A DNA stretch of 64,000 nt from NCBI GenBank assembly GCA_017510065.1, contig JAFWOB010000065.1, positions 57,454 to 121,453 on the forward strand. The letters run 5' to 3'. Source of the stretch: Parasporobacterium sp. Its GTDB lineage: Bacteria > Bacillota > Clostridia > Lachnospirales > Lachnospiraceae. The translations under genes were made by a program, and so were the position numbers. Positions 45,895 through 54,383 of the stretch are shown here, piece after piece (the first letter of the stretch is position 1; each line of letters opens with the position of its first letter). The notes under the pieces are model-generated. The model saw only the letters and a program-made list of their open reading frames with translations, was not told the origin of the DNA and did not search any database.

Positions 45895-46512
45895 ATGAAA
45901 CACTCTGCCTGGAATACAATCAAAGAGCTTCTGTATATGTACTGGACGATGTTCCAGATCGGCATCTGCACCTTCGGCGGCGGATATGCCATGGTTTCGA
46001 TCCTTGAGCGGGAACTGGCGGAGAAAAGAAAATGGATCAGTTCTTCCGAACTTCTGGATTATATTGCGATCGGGCAGATCACTCCCGGCGTGATCGCCGT
46101 GAATATGGCAACCTTTGTGGGGCGGAAGAAAAAAGGAATCCCGGGAAGCATCGCCTGTACCCTGGGCGTGATCACTCCGTCGATCATCATCATTACGATC
46201 ATTGCAGCATTTCTGACTAATTTCCAGAATAATGAATATGTACAGCATGCACTGGCAGGGATTCGTGTCTGCGTCGGGGCTTTGATCCTGAACGCAGTGA
46301 TCGGGTTTATCAAAAAGACAGTGATCGATCTTCTGTCTCTGGTGATCTTTCTCTGCGTGTTTATCCTGGCGGTCTTTACCAGGATCGAAACGGTCTGGTT
46401 TATTGCGGGGATCATCGTGATCAGCGTGATCGCAACGCTGATCCTGGGAGAGAAATTCTATCAGCCTGCAAAGAAGAAGGATCCTGACAGTAAAAAGGAG
46501 GCGGGAAATTGA
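45895..46512 (+). CDS. Chromate transporter-family protein, first half
   Basis: The 205-residue membrane protein has the CHR pattern FQIGICTFGGGYAMVSILERE and YIAIGQITPGVIAVNMATFVG. In Clostridia CHR proteins occur as short pairs that act together; their true substrate is often not chromate. It starts two bases after rlmB and overlaps its partner by four bases. Confidence 0.9.
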   Translation: MKHSAWNTIKELLYMYWTMFQIGICTFGGGYAMVSILERELAEKRKWISSSELLDYIAIGQITPGVIAVNMATFVGRKKKGIPGSIACTLGVITPSIIIITIIAAFLTNFQNNEYVQHALAGIRVCVGALILNAVIGFIKKTVIDLLSLVIFLCVFILAVFTRIETVWFIAGIIVISVIATLILGEKFYQPAKKKDPDSKKEAGN

Positions 46513-47090
46513 ACCTCCTGATCATGTGTCTGGAATTTATGAAAACCGGTTTGTTCGCAGTAGGCGGCGGCCTGGCAACCATCCCCTTCCTGTATGAGAT
46601 GGCAGTTCGTTACCCCTGGTTTACCAGCCAGGATGTCCTGACCTATATTGCCATTGCTGAGTCCACACCGGGTCCCATCGGGATCAATATGGCAACCTAC
46701 GCCGGGTATACTTCGTTTGGCTGGTTCGGAGGGATCCTTGCTACTTTGTCACTGGCGCTGCCCAGTTTTGTGGTGATTCTGATCGTTGCCGGGATGCTGG
46801 ACAAATTCCGTACCAACCGGTTTGTCCTGGGTGGTTTTAAGATGCTCCGTCCGGCCAGTACAGGCCTGATCGCTGCAGCCGGATTCAACGTGATCCTGAC
46901 GGTGTTTTTTGGCGTGGAGAAGATCACTTTCTCTATGCTGGGAAGGATCGGAGAGATCTTTACCCAGGTGAATTGGCTGGCAATGATTATGTTTGCGGTA
47001 CTTTTCGCAGCGATGAGATATTTCAGGAAGATCCATCCGATCTTCTTTATCCTGGCCTCTGCCGGGCTGGGAATCTTATTGAAACTGTAA
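46509..47090 (+). CDS. Chromate transporter-family protein, second half
   Basis: The 193-residue membrane protein has GLFAVGGGLATIPFLYEMAV and YIAIAESTPGPIGINMATYAG, the opposite-topology partner of the preceding CHR protein. ATG 46509 lies inside the upstream stop region with GGAGGCGGG as SD. The pair probably forms one anion transporter. Confidence 0.9.
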   Translation: MNLLIMCLEFMKTGLFAVGGGLATIPFLYEMAVRYPWFTSQDVLTYIAIAESTPGPIGINMATYAGYTSFGWFGGILATLSLALPSFVVILIVAGMLDKFRTNRFVLGGFKMLRPASTGLIAAAGFNVILTVFFGVEKITFSMLGRIGEIFTQVNWLAMIMFAVLFAAMRYFRKIHPIFFILASAGLGILLKL

Positions 47091-47127
47091 AAGTGCTGTC
47101 GGCAGAAGCCGGAAAGGGGGGGCAGAA

Positions 47128-47331
47128 TTGTACGGATTTGACGATCGTCAGCTGGAAGAAGAAGCTTTACGGGAAGTGGAGATGGAAGAAGCCGAGCGCA
47201 TGGTGAGGAACGGTGCCAGTATGCGGCAGATCAGGCGAAAACAGTTTTTTACTCTGCAGCCGAGCGATATTTATAAAATGTATCGTAAATTCGGCATGGA
47301 CCCTTCGGAACAGCAGGACGATATGTGGTAA
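47128..47331 (+). CDS. Small charged protein, unknown function
   Basis: The 67-residue protein starts at TTG 47128 after a run of G residues (AAAGGGGGGG) that can serve as SD. It is rich in Glu, Arg and Met, predicted helical, with VRNGASMRQIRRKQ resembling a short DNA- or RNA-binding turn. No family is recognised. It lies 37 bases after the transporter pair and is followed by tRNA-Gly. Confidence 0.55.
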   Translation: MYGFDDRQLEEEALREVEMEEAERMVRNGASMRQIRRKQFFTLQPSDIYKMYRKFGMDPSEQQDDMW

Positions 47332-47339
47332 AAAACCAT

Positions 47340-47368
47340 TTGTAAATTTTATCGAATAAGTGTAAAAT
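47340..47368 (+). promoter_or_regulatory. tRNA-Gly promoter
   Basis: TTGTAA (47340-47345), 17 bases, TAAAAT (47363-47368), 18 bases before the tRNA. Confidence 0.65.
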
Positions 47369-47386
47369 ATAGCAGACCGATCATAA

Positions 47387-47457
47387 GCGGGTGTAGTTCA
47401 TCGGTAGAACGCGAGCTTCCCAAGCTTGAGAGGCGGGTTCGATTCCCGTCATCCGCT
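47387..47457 (+). tRNA. tRNA-Gly (CCC anticodon)
   Basis: 71 bases fold with acceptor GCGGGTG/CATCCGC, D-arm GTTCATCGGTAGAAC, anticodon arm CGAGC-TTCCCAA-GCTTG, T-arm GCGGG-TTCGATT-CCCGT. CCA is not encoded. Confidence 0.93.
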
Positions 47458-47476
47458 TCTTTTTTATGCCACGAAA

Positions 47477-47504
47477 AAGGCCTGCCGGATTTCCGGCAGG
47501 CCTT
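47477..47504. terminator. Terminator between tRNA-Gly and the symporter gene
   Basis: AAGGCCTGCCGGA-TT-TCCGGCAGGCCTT, a perfect 13-bp stem usable from both sides; it follows the tRNA T-run (47458-47465) and the minus-strand symporter stop. Confidence 0.75.
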
Positions 47505-47539
47505 AGTTATGCTGTAAGATCGCAGCAATAACAAACGAT

Positions 47540-48961
47540 TCACTGTTTCTTCGCAGACAAAACGCCTGCTTTGGCATTCTTGATGACCGGGATCTCGGTC
47601 ATATCTTTGTCGTTCAGATGAATGCCTTTGTATTTCTTGGTCTCCCGGGCTATTACGTTACTCAGCAGAAGGACTGCGATGATATTGGGGATCGCCATCA
47701 GACCATTCAGCAGGTCGGCAATATTCCAGATCAGGTTCAGCTCCACGATGGATCCGACAAAGACGCCGATGACCCACAGGATCTTGTAGACCCATTTTAC
47801 CCGCTCACCGAACAGGTAGATGGCGCAGCGCTCACCGTAGTAGTACCATCCGAGGATCGTAGAGAAGGCAAATGTAACAAGGCCAACGATCAGGATGGGA
47901 AGGCCGATATAGGGGATCATGCCGAAGGCATGGCTGGTCAGTTCCGCACCATTGCCTGACAGTCCGTCGATCTGAGGATATTTAATGATACAGGATACCA
48001 GGACAAGACCTGTCATCAGACAGATGATAACGGTGTCCCAGAAGGTACCGGTCATGGAGACCAGAGCCTGACGCTTTGAGTTCCTGGTCTGGGCTGCAGC
48101 TGCCACCAACGGGGCAGAACCCATACCGGATTCATTGGAAAAAAGTCCTCTGGCAAATCCGTAGCGGCATGCCATCATGACAGTGCTTCCGATAAATCCA
48201 CCTCCCAGAGCGCGGGCAGTAAAAGCAGAAGTTAAGATCGTGGAAACAGCCTGTCCCAGAACGTCCCGGTTCATGATCAGGATCACAAGGCATCCAAGAA
48301 AATAAAAAACAGCCATAAAGGGAACCAGGATTGTGGAAACCCGGGTAATGATCTGAATACCGCCGATGATCACCAGTCCGACGAGGATCGTCAGGATTAC
48401 TGCAATGATCCACGGAGAAATGCTGATATTCTGGGTAATATTAGCCGTAACCGCATTGGCCTGGACGGTACATCCGATGCCGAAAGCACAGACTGCAGCC
48501 AGGAAAGCAAATACGATGCCAAGCCATTTCATCTTAAGGCCTCGCTCCAGGGCGTACATGGCACCGCCGATCATGGAGCCATCCTCGCTCTTGACACGAT
48601 ATTTGACGGCGATCAATGTCTCGGAATACTTGGTGGCAATACCGAAGATACCGGTCAGCCACATCCACAGGACGGCACCGGGCCCGCCCATGGCGATCGC
48701 AGTTCCGACACCGATGATATTGCCGGTACCGATCGTGGAAGACAGTGCAGTGGTGAGTGCTCCGAACTGGGAAACATCTCCCGCAGCATCTTTGTCCCTG
48801 GTAACAGACAGTTTGATCGCTTTAAACGTATGCTTCTGGATAAAACCTGTACGGATGGTCATGAAGATATGCGTTCCGAACAGAAGGATGATCAAAGGCC
48901 ATCCCCAGAGAAAACTGTCAACAACATCAATGATATGCGCAAACACTTTATTCCCTCCCAA
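47540..48961 (-). CDS. Alanine/glycine:cation symporter (AGCS family)
   Basis: The 473-residue polytopic protein has the AGCS motifs GTGNIIGVGTAIAMGGPGAV, SNESGMGSAPLVAAAAQT and GWYYYGERCAIYLFG. It takes up alanine or glycine with sodium or protons. It is a single-gene unit facing trpB, with AAGGGAGGG upstream of ATG 48961. Substrate preference cannot be read. Confidence 0.92.
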   Translation of the reverse strand: MGGNKVFAHIIDVVDSFLWGWPLIILLFGTHIFMTIRTGFIQKHTFKAIKLSVTRDKDAAGDVSQFGALTTALSSTIGTGNIIGVGTAIAMGGPGAVLWMWLTGIFGIATKYSETLIAVKYRVKSEDGSMIGGAMYALERGLKMKWLGIVFAFLAAVCAFGIGCTVQANAVTANITQNISISPWIIAVILTILVGLVIIGGIQIITRVSTILVPFMAVFYFLGCLVILIMNRDVLGQAVSTILTSAFTARALGGGFIGSTVMMACRYGFARGLFSNESGMGSAPLVAAAAQTRNSKRQALVSMTGTFWDTVIICLMTGLVLVSCIIKYPQIDGLSGNGAELTSHAFGMIPYIGLPILIVGLVTFAFSTILGWYYYGERCAIYLFGERVKWVYKILWVIGVFVGSIVELNLIWNIADLLNGLMAIPNIIAVLLLSNVIARETKKYKGIHLNDKDMTEIPVIKNAKAGVLSAKKQ

Positions 48962-49055
48962 ATAAAAAAATATTGTGACAATTTTAGATGATTTTATGCG
49001 TTAATGCAATATAGTAAGATAAAAATACGAATGATTCGGACCATTCTTTTTGTGG

Positions 49056-49092
49056 TTGATGAAAAACCTGCACAGTGTTAAAATCGTGCAGG
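49056..49092 (+). promoter_or_regulatory. trpB promoter with overlapping palindromic operator
   Basis: TTGATG (49056-49061), 17 bases, TAAAAT (49079-49084). CCTGCAC (49067-49073) and GTGCAGG (49086-49092) form an inverted repeat across the -10, well placed for a repressor. Confidence 0.55.
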
Positions 49093-49120
49093 ACTTTGAT
49101 CCGGACAGAAAGGAATCGAG

Positions 49121-50362
49121 ATGAATAAATACAGGGATTTTGACAATTATCTGAAGGAGTATCCGTCTCAGGACGGTTATTTTGGGAAATACGGCGGAAA
49201 CTATCTGGAGGATCCGGAGCTGATCAAGGCATTTAATGAATATGCGGAAGCATATCATACGATTGCCCAGTCAGCCCAGTTCATTTCTGAACTGAGGCGT
49301 ATCCGGAAGGATTTTCAAGGGAGGCCGACGCCGGTTTACCATTGTCAGAATCTTTCCAACCTTCTGGGAAGGCTGCAGATCTATCTGAAGAGGGAGGATC
49401 TGAACCACACTGGTGCTCATAAGCTGAATCACTGTATGGGAGAAGGACTCCTGGCAAAATACATGGGCAAGAAAAAACTGATCGCCGAAACAGGAGCCGG
49501 ACAGCACGGAGTCGCGCTGGCAACGGCAGCCGCTTATTTCGGACTCGAATGCGACATCTATATGGGGGAAGTGGATATTGCCAAACAAGCACCGAACGTG
49601 ACCAGGATGAAGCTGCTCGGCGCCAATGTGATCCCGGTCAGCTTTGGGCTGAAAACCCTGAAGGAAGCGGTCGATGCAGCTTTTATGGCATATTCCAGAG
49701 AGTATAAAGATGCGGTGTACTGCATTGGTACTGCTGCAGGGCCACATCCGTTCCCGCTGATGGTAAGGGACTTCCAGTACTGTATCGGAGAAGAGGCCAG
49801 GGAGCAGTTCCTTGCCCAGACCGGCCATCTTCCGGATCAGGTAGCCGCATGCGTAGGCGGCGGCTCGAATTCCATCGGCATGTTTACCCCGTTCCTGGCG
49901 GATCCCGTGGAGCTGATCGGTGTGGAGCCTCTGGGCCGCGGCCCGAAACTGGGCGATCATGCAGCTTCCATCACTTACGGACAGGAAGGTGTCATGCACG
50001 GGTTCAACAGCATTATGCTGGCGGATGAAAACGGAGAGCCTGCACCTGTATATTCCAATGCCAGCGGTCTGGACTATCCGGCTGCAGGGCCGGAGCATGC
50101 GCTATTGCATGATCTGGAACGAGTTCATTATACGACGATCGGGGATGAGGATGCGATCGAAGCGCTGTTCCTCCTGTCAAGACATGAAGGTATCATACCG
50201 GCGATTGAAAGCTCTCATGCGCTGGCTTACGCGATCAGGGTAGCAAGAACAGGGATCACCGGCTCCATTCTGGTCAATCTCTCCGGACGGGGTGATAAAG
50301 ACCTGGATTATGTAGTGGAACATTATGGTTATGGTCCCGAATTTCTGGCGAAACGAAAATAG
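49121..50362 (+). CDS. trpB: Tryptophan synthase beta chain
   Basis: The 413-residue PLP enzyme has [13 protein letters not shown], the PLP-lysine motif [29 protein letters not shown] and the phosphate-binding [12 protein letters not shown]. It condenses indole and serine to tryptophan. The residues after the lysine (HCMGEGLL) differ from the usual NALGQ-type sequence. No trpA or other trp gene is nearby, so it may work with a distant TrpA or act as an indole-scavenging enzyme. AAAGG precedes the ATG; terminator at 50381-50423. Confidence 0.92.
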   Translation: MNKYRDFDNYLKEYPSQDGYFGKYGGNYLEDPELIKAFNEYAEAYHTIAQSAQFISELRRIRKDFQGRPTPVYHCQNLSNLLGRLQIYLKREDLNHTGAHKLNHCMGEGLLAKYMGKKKLIAETGAGQHGVALATAAAYFGLECDIYMGEVDIAKQAPNVTRMKLLGANVIPVSFGLKTLKEAVDAAFMAYSREYKDAVYCIGTAAGPHPFPLMVRDFQYCIGEEAREQFLAQTGHLPDQVAACVGGGSNSIGMFTPFLADPVELIGVEPLGRGPKLGDHAASITYGQEGVMHGFNSIMLADENGEPAPVYSNASGLDYPAAGPEHALLHDLERVHYTTIGDEDAIEALFLLSRHEGIIPAIESSHALAYAIRVARTGITGSILVNLSGRGDKDLDYVVEHYGYGPEFLAKRK

Positions 50363-50380
50363 ATAACAGACAGAAAAAAA

Positions 50381-50423
50381 CCTGCATGAAAGTGAATCAG
50401 AGAACTTTCATGCAGGTTTTTTT
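50381..50423. terminator. Terminator between trpB and the small minus-strand gene
   Basis: CCTGCATGAAAGT (50381-50393) pairs with ACTTTCATGCAGG (50404-50416); seven T follow on plus, seven A-complement T on minus. Confidence 0.9.
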
Positions 50424-50438
50424 GGTTACACAGGAATC

Positions 50439-50633
50439 TTAGTATCTTCCGAGGAATTCTTCCTGGATTCCGTCGGGATCCCATTCTGTCTGACCTTCCA
50501 ACAAAGTTGCTTTAGCTTTTGCAAAGACCTGGGTAGCACATTCTTTTACCCAGTCTTCCAGGTCGCCTGAAGCGTTAATCTGATCGATCGCAGCCTGAAG
50601 TTTGTCAACTTTCTCCTTTAATTCTTCTGCCAT
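50439..50633 (-). CDS. Small acidic helical protein, unknown function
   Basis: The 64-residue protein starts MAEELKEKVDKLQAAIDQIN, predicted as two helices with coiled-coil character, and ends EEFLGRY. AAAGGGGGC lies upstream of the ATG and an upstream AT-rich promoter region is plausible. It has its own terminator. No family recognised; kept because of its SD, low-bias amphipathic sequence and isolated terminator-bounded position. Confidence 0.6.
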   Translation of the reverse strand: MAEELKEKVDKLQAAIDQINASGDLEDWVKECATQVFAKAKATLLEGQTEWDPDGIQEEFLGRY

Positions 50634-50772
50634 AACTGTTATGCCCCCTTTTGGTATTTTAATAGCGTATGGTAAGATGAATAACCAAATGCATTATATC
50701 ATAAAAAAATAATTAGGTGTATCATAGAAACAAAAAAATATAGTGATCTGAAAAAAACATCGGAGGGGGTAC

Positions 50773-51402
50773 ATGAACAGGAATATTATCAAACGAAATG
50801 AACTGTTGGCGCAGAAAGTGATCAAAGGCCTGGAATCCCGCAATATGACGGGTTATTATGCTGCATCCAGGGAAGAGGCAAAGGAACTGGCTCTTTCCCT
50901 GATCCCGGAGGGGAGCACGGTGTCCATGGGAGGCGCCATGAGTGCTCATGAGATCGGGTTGGTACAGGCTCTGAAAGAAGGCAATTACAGCTTTATTGAC
51001 CGGGATGAATATGAGGATAAACGAAAAGCCATGCTGCTGGCCTATGATGCGGATGTGTTTCTTTCCAGTACCAATGCGATGACGGAAGACGGAGTCCTTG
51101 TCAATATCGACGGAAACTCCAACCGGGTGTCAGCCATTGCGCAGGGTCCCAGGAAAGTTCTGTTTATTGTGGGAATGAACAAGGTGTGCAGTGATGTGGA
51201 CGGCGCCATGAAGAGGGCACGCAATGTTGCTGCTCCTACAAATGCGCAGCGGTTTGGCATTTCCACGCCCTGTGCGAAGACCGGGTCTTGCATGAACTGC
51301 AAATCACCGGAAACGATCTGCTGCCAGTTTCTGATCACCCGGTATTCCCGTCATAAAGACAGGATCCATGTAATCCTGGTCAATGACATGCTGGGATTTT
51401 AA
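50773..51402 (+). CDS. LUD-domain protein (LutC/YkgG-like lactate utilisation family)
   Basis: The 209-residue protein has GGAMSAHEIGLVQAL, DVFLSSTNAMTEDGVLVNID and VVGMNKV-type blocks of the LUD domain, plus a C-terminal CAKTGSCMNCKSPETICC cysteine cluster. Such stand-alone Clostridial LUD proteins are common and have no proven reaction. GGAGGGGG precedes ATG 50773. It lies three bases before a radical SAM gene, implying linked function. Confidence 0.85.
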   Translation: MNRNIIKRNELLAQKVIKGLESRNMTGYYAASREEAKELALSLIPEGSTVSMGGAMSAHEIGLVQALKEGNYSFIDRDEYEDKRKAMLLAYDADVFLSSTNAMTEDGVLVNIDGNSNRVSAIAQGPRKVLFIVGMNKVCSDVDGAMKRARNVAAPTNAQRFGISTPCAKTGSCMNCKSPETICCQFLITRYSRHKDRIHVILVNDMLGF

Positions 51403-51404
51403 AC

Positions 51405-52472
51405 ATGCCGGAGACATGTATGGGAACGGAAAACGGATCGTTGCTGCGGCATTATAAAAACTGTGCGCTGTGTCCCAGAAACTGCGGGATCGACAGGAAC
51501 GTCCGGCAGGGTCCTTGCGGCTGTGGAAGTGCGCTGAAAGCGGCTAGAGCAGGGCTTCATTACTATGAAGAACCCTTTTTGTCCGGAACAAACGGAAGCG
51601 GAACCGTGTTCTTTTCAGGCTGCTCTTTAGGCTGTATTTACTGCCAGAACAGCCCGATCTCCCGGGACGGATTTGGCTTGGAAATCAATGAGGAGCGGCT
51701 TGCGCAGATCTTTCTGGAACAGCAGCAAAGAGGCGCGCATAATATTAATCTGGTGACGGGGACACATTTTACTCCTTCCATTGCAAAGGCGCTTCGGGAT
51801 GCCAAAGCCAGAGGGCTGACTTTGCCGGTGGTCTGGAACAGTTCCGGCTATGAAAAGCCGGAGACCTTGCAAATGCTGGAGGGGCTGGTGGATATCTTTC
51901 TGCCGGATTTTAAAACGACGTCTTCCGGGCTGGGACAGCGTTACATGAAAGCGCCGGACTACCCGGAATGGGCTAAGAAAGCACTTGAAAGTATGGTACG
52001 GATGACCGGTGAGGCGAAGTTTGCGCCTCTGGAGCAGATTGCCGCGGATCCATCGGATGCTGCTTATGACGGAGAGGGAGTCCTGATGACCCGGGGAGTG
52101 GTTGTCAGGCATCTTGTGATACCAGGGCAGCTGGAGGATTCCAAAGCAGTTCTTCGGTATCTGTACGAGACCTACGGGGACCGGATCTGGATCTCATTGA
52201 TGAGTCAGTATACCCCGATAGGCGTTTTTGCAGAAGAAGAACCTCTTGCCTCGGCTGTCACACAGCGCCAGGATACTAAAATGGACGGGAAAGAAATGCG
52301 GCGGAACTATCCGGAGTTATGCCGCCCGGTCAGCTATAAGGAGTATGACGAGGCGGTTGATTACGCTATCTCGCTGGGGATCGAGAACTGTATGATCCAG
52401 GAAGATGAAACAGCCTCAGACAGCTTTATTCCGGCTTTTGATGGGGAAGGGATCCTGCCTGGAATGCAATGA
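51405..52472 (+). CDS. Radical SAM protein, PflA-like (COG1313 group)
   Basis: The 355-residue protein has an N-terminal cysteine motif (CALCPRNCGIDR, GPCGCG) and the radical SAM CxxxCxxC in FFSGCSLGCIYCQNSPISRD. It resembles uncharacterised pyruvate formate-lyase activase-like proteins. The start could also be 51417. It is coupled to the LUD gene upstream. Its last codons form the start of the repeated word array at 52465. Confidence 0.85.
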   Translation: MPETCMGTENGSLLRHYKNCALCPRNCGIDRNVRQGPCGCGSALKAARAGLHYYEEPFLSGTNGSGTVFFSGCSLGCIYCQNSPISRDGFGLEINEERLAQIFLEQQQRGAHNINLVTGTHFTPSIAKALRDAKARGLTLPVVWNSSGYEKPETLQMLEGLVDIFLPDFKTTSSGLGQRYMKAPDYPEWAKKALESMVRMTGEAKFAPLEQIAADPSDAAYDGEGVLMTRGVVVRHLVIPGQLEDSKAVLRYLYETYGDRIWISLMSQYTPIGVFAEEEPLASAVTQRQDTKMDGKEMRRNYPELCRPVSYKEYDEAVDYAISLGIENCMIQEDETASDSFIPAFDGEGILPGMQ

Positions 52473-52625
52473 TTTTTCGGCTATGCACGATTTCGTAAAA
52501 CCCCGTGCAACGATTTTTCGGCTATGCGCGATTTTATTACCAAATACAGGCAGAAAACCATTCACAGCCGTAAAAAAATTGCATCTTTCTGCCAAAAATC
52601 ATTCACAACCGAAAAATCGTTGCAT
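52465..52625. repeat. Intergenic array, 41-bp pitch, two direct and two inverted units
   Basis: GATTTTTCGGCTATGC occurs at 52471 and 52512 (41 apart). The inverted form (TTCACARCCG then A-run) occurs at 52561 and 52602 (also 41 apart); TGCAACGATTTTTCG is matched exactly in reverse at 52609-52623. The layout is A-A-A'-A'. No gene lies between the radical SAM stop and the tRNA. Confidence 0.7.
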
Positions 52626-52667
52626 ATCTGTACTTAACAAAAGTCTTTTATAATAAAAAAACAAGTA

Positions 52668-52696
52668 TTTACAATAAAAAAGGTTTGTTGTATAAT
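52668..52696 (+). promoter_or_regulatory. tRNA-Leu promoter
   Basis: TTTACA (52668-52673), 17 bases, TATAAT (52691-52696). Confidence 0.75.
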
Positions 52697-52733
52697 ACGA
52701 CTCGCTGAGCATAAAAGCTTGGCCATATAAGGA

Positions 52734-52817
52734 GCGGAAGTGTCGGAACTGGCAGACGAGCAAGACTAAGGATCTTGTGCGAGCAATCGCGTGTGGGTTC
52801 AAGTCCCATCTTCCGCA
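52734..52817 (+). tRNA. tRNA-Leu (AAG anticodon), integration target
   Basis: 84 bases with acceptor GCGGAAG/CTTCCGC, a long variable arm, and anticodon loop CTAAGGA (anticodon AAG). Its last 21 bases plus one more are repeated exactly at 61206-61227, so it serves as the attachment site of the following element. The tRNA itself is intact; its original terminator appears to be the hairpin at 61230. Confidence 0.93.
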
Positions 52818-52818
52818 T
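52797..52818 (+). other. attL: tRNA 3' end core
   Basis: 22 bases beginning GTTCAAGTCCCATC, identical to 61206-61227. An imperfect inverted repeat (TCGATCATATAT / ATATATGATTCGA) follows at 52820-52855 and may be a recombinase arm site. Confidence 0.85.
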
Positions 52819-52876
52819 TCGATCATATATTACGGCTAGATATATGATTCGAGCTTTTAGCATGAAATTCATGAAA

Positions 52877-52900
52877 ATACCACTGGGCGACCAGTGGTAT
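52877..52900 (-). terminator. Terminator for the minus-strand regulator
   Basis: ATACCACTGG-GCGA-CCAGTGGTAT, a perfect 10-bp stem, followed on the minus strand by TTTC, 15 bases past the stop at 52915. Confidence 0.8.
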
Positions 52901-52914
52901 CTCTCCGTTTATGA

Positions 52915-53364
52915 TTATTTTCTGTATTCTTCTATCTTCAGAAGATCCGTCATATAATCAAAAATTTTTTTTATTCCGGTCTCATTCAGATCCCCGATCT
53001 TTTCCTTTATCGCGCTGAGTGCCATCCCTGCATCGTCCTTGGTGTCTGCCACCGGCAGGTCATATAGGTTCTCAGCCCCTGCCAGCATCTCCATGGGCGA
53101 AGTATGGAAGAACTCACTGATGCTGAGCAGGTCCTGTACGGTCAGGTACGGGCATTTCTTGAATCTCCTGGTGACTTCAGCTGGATCCTCATCATCTTTG
53201 AGGTTCGCGAGCAGCTCGATGTTGGAACCCCAGACATTCGCGGCGACTGTTTCTTCATTCTTCCCGCAGGCGATCGCCACTTTCCGCCTGGTGGCTCCAT
53301 ACTGCTTCCGGAGAGTGTAGAGATTGTTGCACAAGAGCTTCTTTGTTTCCAGTTCCCTATCCAT
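52915..53364 (-). CDS. Probable divergent XRE-like regulator of the element
   Basis: The 149-residue protein starts with a helix-turn-helix-like segment (LYTLRKQYGATRRKVAIACG, then EETVAANVWGS) and a second part with TVQDLLSISEFFHTSPMEML, the end pattern of XRE domains. It is the only minus-strand gene of the element and faces the 53637 gene across a 272-base spacer, the usual layout of a phage- or ICE-type repressor. AAAGGAAAG precedes ATG 53364. Assignment as repressor is inference. Confidence 0.6.
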   Translation of the reverse strand: MDRELETKKLLCNNLYTLRKQYGATRRKVAIACGKNEETVAANVWGSNIELLANLKDDEDPAEVTRRFKKCPYLTVQDLLSISEFFHTSPMEMLAGAENLYDLPVADTKDDAGMALSAIKEKIGDLNETGIKKIFDYMTDLLKIEEYRK

Positions 53365-53561
53365 CTGATCTTCTTTCCTTTCTGGTGTTTTTTCCGCTTA
53401 GTGGACTCAAAATACGCTTTTTAGCATTCTATCATAAAAAAATTTTTCAGTCGACATAAAAATTACTATAAACACTATAATTTTAAAGAAAAACAGATAA
53501 AAAACGAAAAAATAATCATCCTGTTTATTCTTTATTATTAATTGACGAGTGTCCGGTACCA

Positions 53562-53591
53562 TTGACGGGGATTTATATGACATGCTAATAT
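53562..53591 (+). promoter_or_regulatory. Candidate rightward promoter of the element
   Basis: TTGACG (53562-53567), 18 bases, TAATAT (53586-53591). A second ATTGACG lies 20 bases upstream (53541), a possible direct-repeat operator. Confidence 0.45.
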
Positions 53592-53636
53592 GCGGTTCAT
53601 CAAGAAGAAAACAGTGCTCCGGAAGGGATACAGAAG

Positions 53637-54377
53637 ATGGAACGGGAAGCATTTATCAATGACCTGATAAAGAAAAAGGGGTGTCTGAAGCAGTCCCTGG
53701 CGGCTGCGATCGGCCAGTCCAAGCAGTCTTTCTCGGCAAAACTGTCCGGCACGAACAGGTTCTTCCGGGAAGAAGTGGAGATACTGGCAAAGATCCTCGG
53801 CGATGAGGTGTTTGAGGCATTCCCGGAATACCGGGACCGCAGATATGACATCTGTTCCGGGCTCAGGATGGTCCGCGTGGCATTCCTGAGGCAGAGCATG
53901 GAAGAACTTGCAGCTTCCCTTGGGATCACCAAGCAGGCATGGCAGAAGTATGAAACGGACAGGATCCCCCCGGCTTCCTATATCGCAGACCTGGCGGTCC
54001 ATTACCATATCCCCTGCAGCGTCCTCCTGAACGTGGATGAGGAGAGCTGGAAACACTGTACCGGGGAAAACCTCGTCCTGAAAAAACTGGAAGAAGATCC
54101 CTACTACCTGGAGTATGCAAAGAGCGGAATGCCTTACGGACTGCATGAGGACAAGAAGCTTGCTCTCAGGTGGGTCTCCTGCCTGATCAACGACCTTGAT
54201 CACTACGGCCTGCAGGAACTGCTGGAATGCATCCTTGAGGTCTACCGGAAAAACCATACGTTCATGCAGTCGCGCGTCTATAAGAGGCTGACAGAAACAT
54301 CAGAGCAGAAGATGGTCAGCAAACCCCGTATGGCACATCTTCTAAAAGAGGAAGAGAATAACGGGCTACAGGAGTAA
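53637..54377 (+). CDS. Regulator with two tandem XRE-type domains
   Basis: The 246-residue protein contains two helix-turn-helix modules: residues ~8-55 (LKQSLAAAIGQSKQSFSAKL) and ~76-125 (MEELAASLGITKQAWQKYET). The remainder is helical. Two DNA-reading heads in one chain could bind adjacent half-sites, for example the iteron-like repeats of the element. It is followed after six bases by the SAF-like membrane protein gene, suggesting one transcript through 56221. Confidence 0.7.
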   Translation: MEREAFINDLIKKKGCLKQSLAAAIGQSKQSFSAKLSGTNRFFREEVEILAKILGDEVFEAFPEYRDRRYDICSGLRMVRVAFLRQSMEELAASLGITKQAWQKYETDRIPPASYIADLAVHYHIPCSVLLNVDEESWKHCTGENLVLKKLEEDPYYLEYAKSGMPYGLHEDKKLALRWVSCLINDLDHYGLQELLECILEVYRKNHTFMQSRVYKRLTETSEQKMVSKPRMAHLLKEEENNGLQE

Positions 54378-54383
54378 ACAAGT

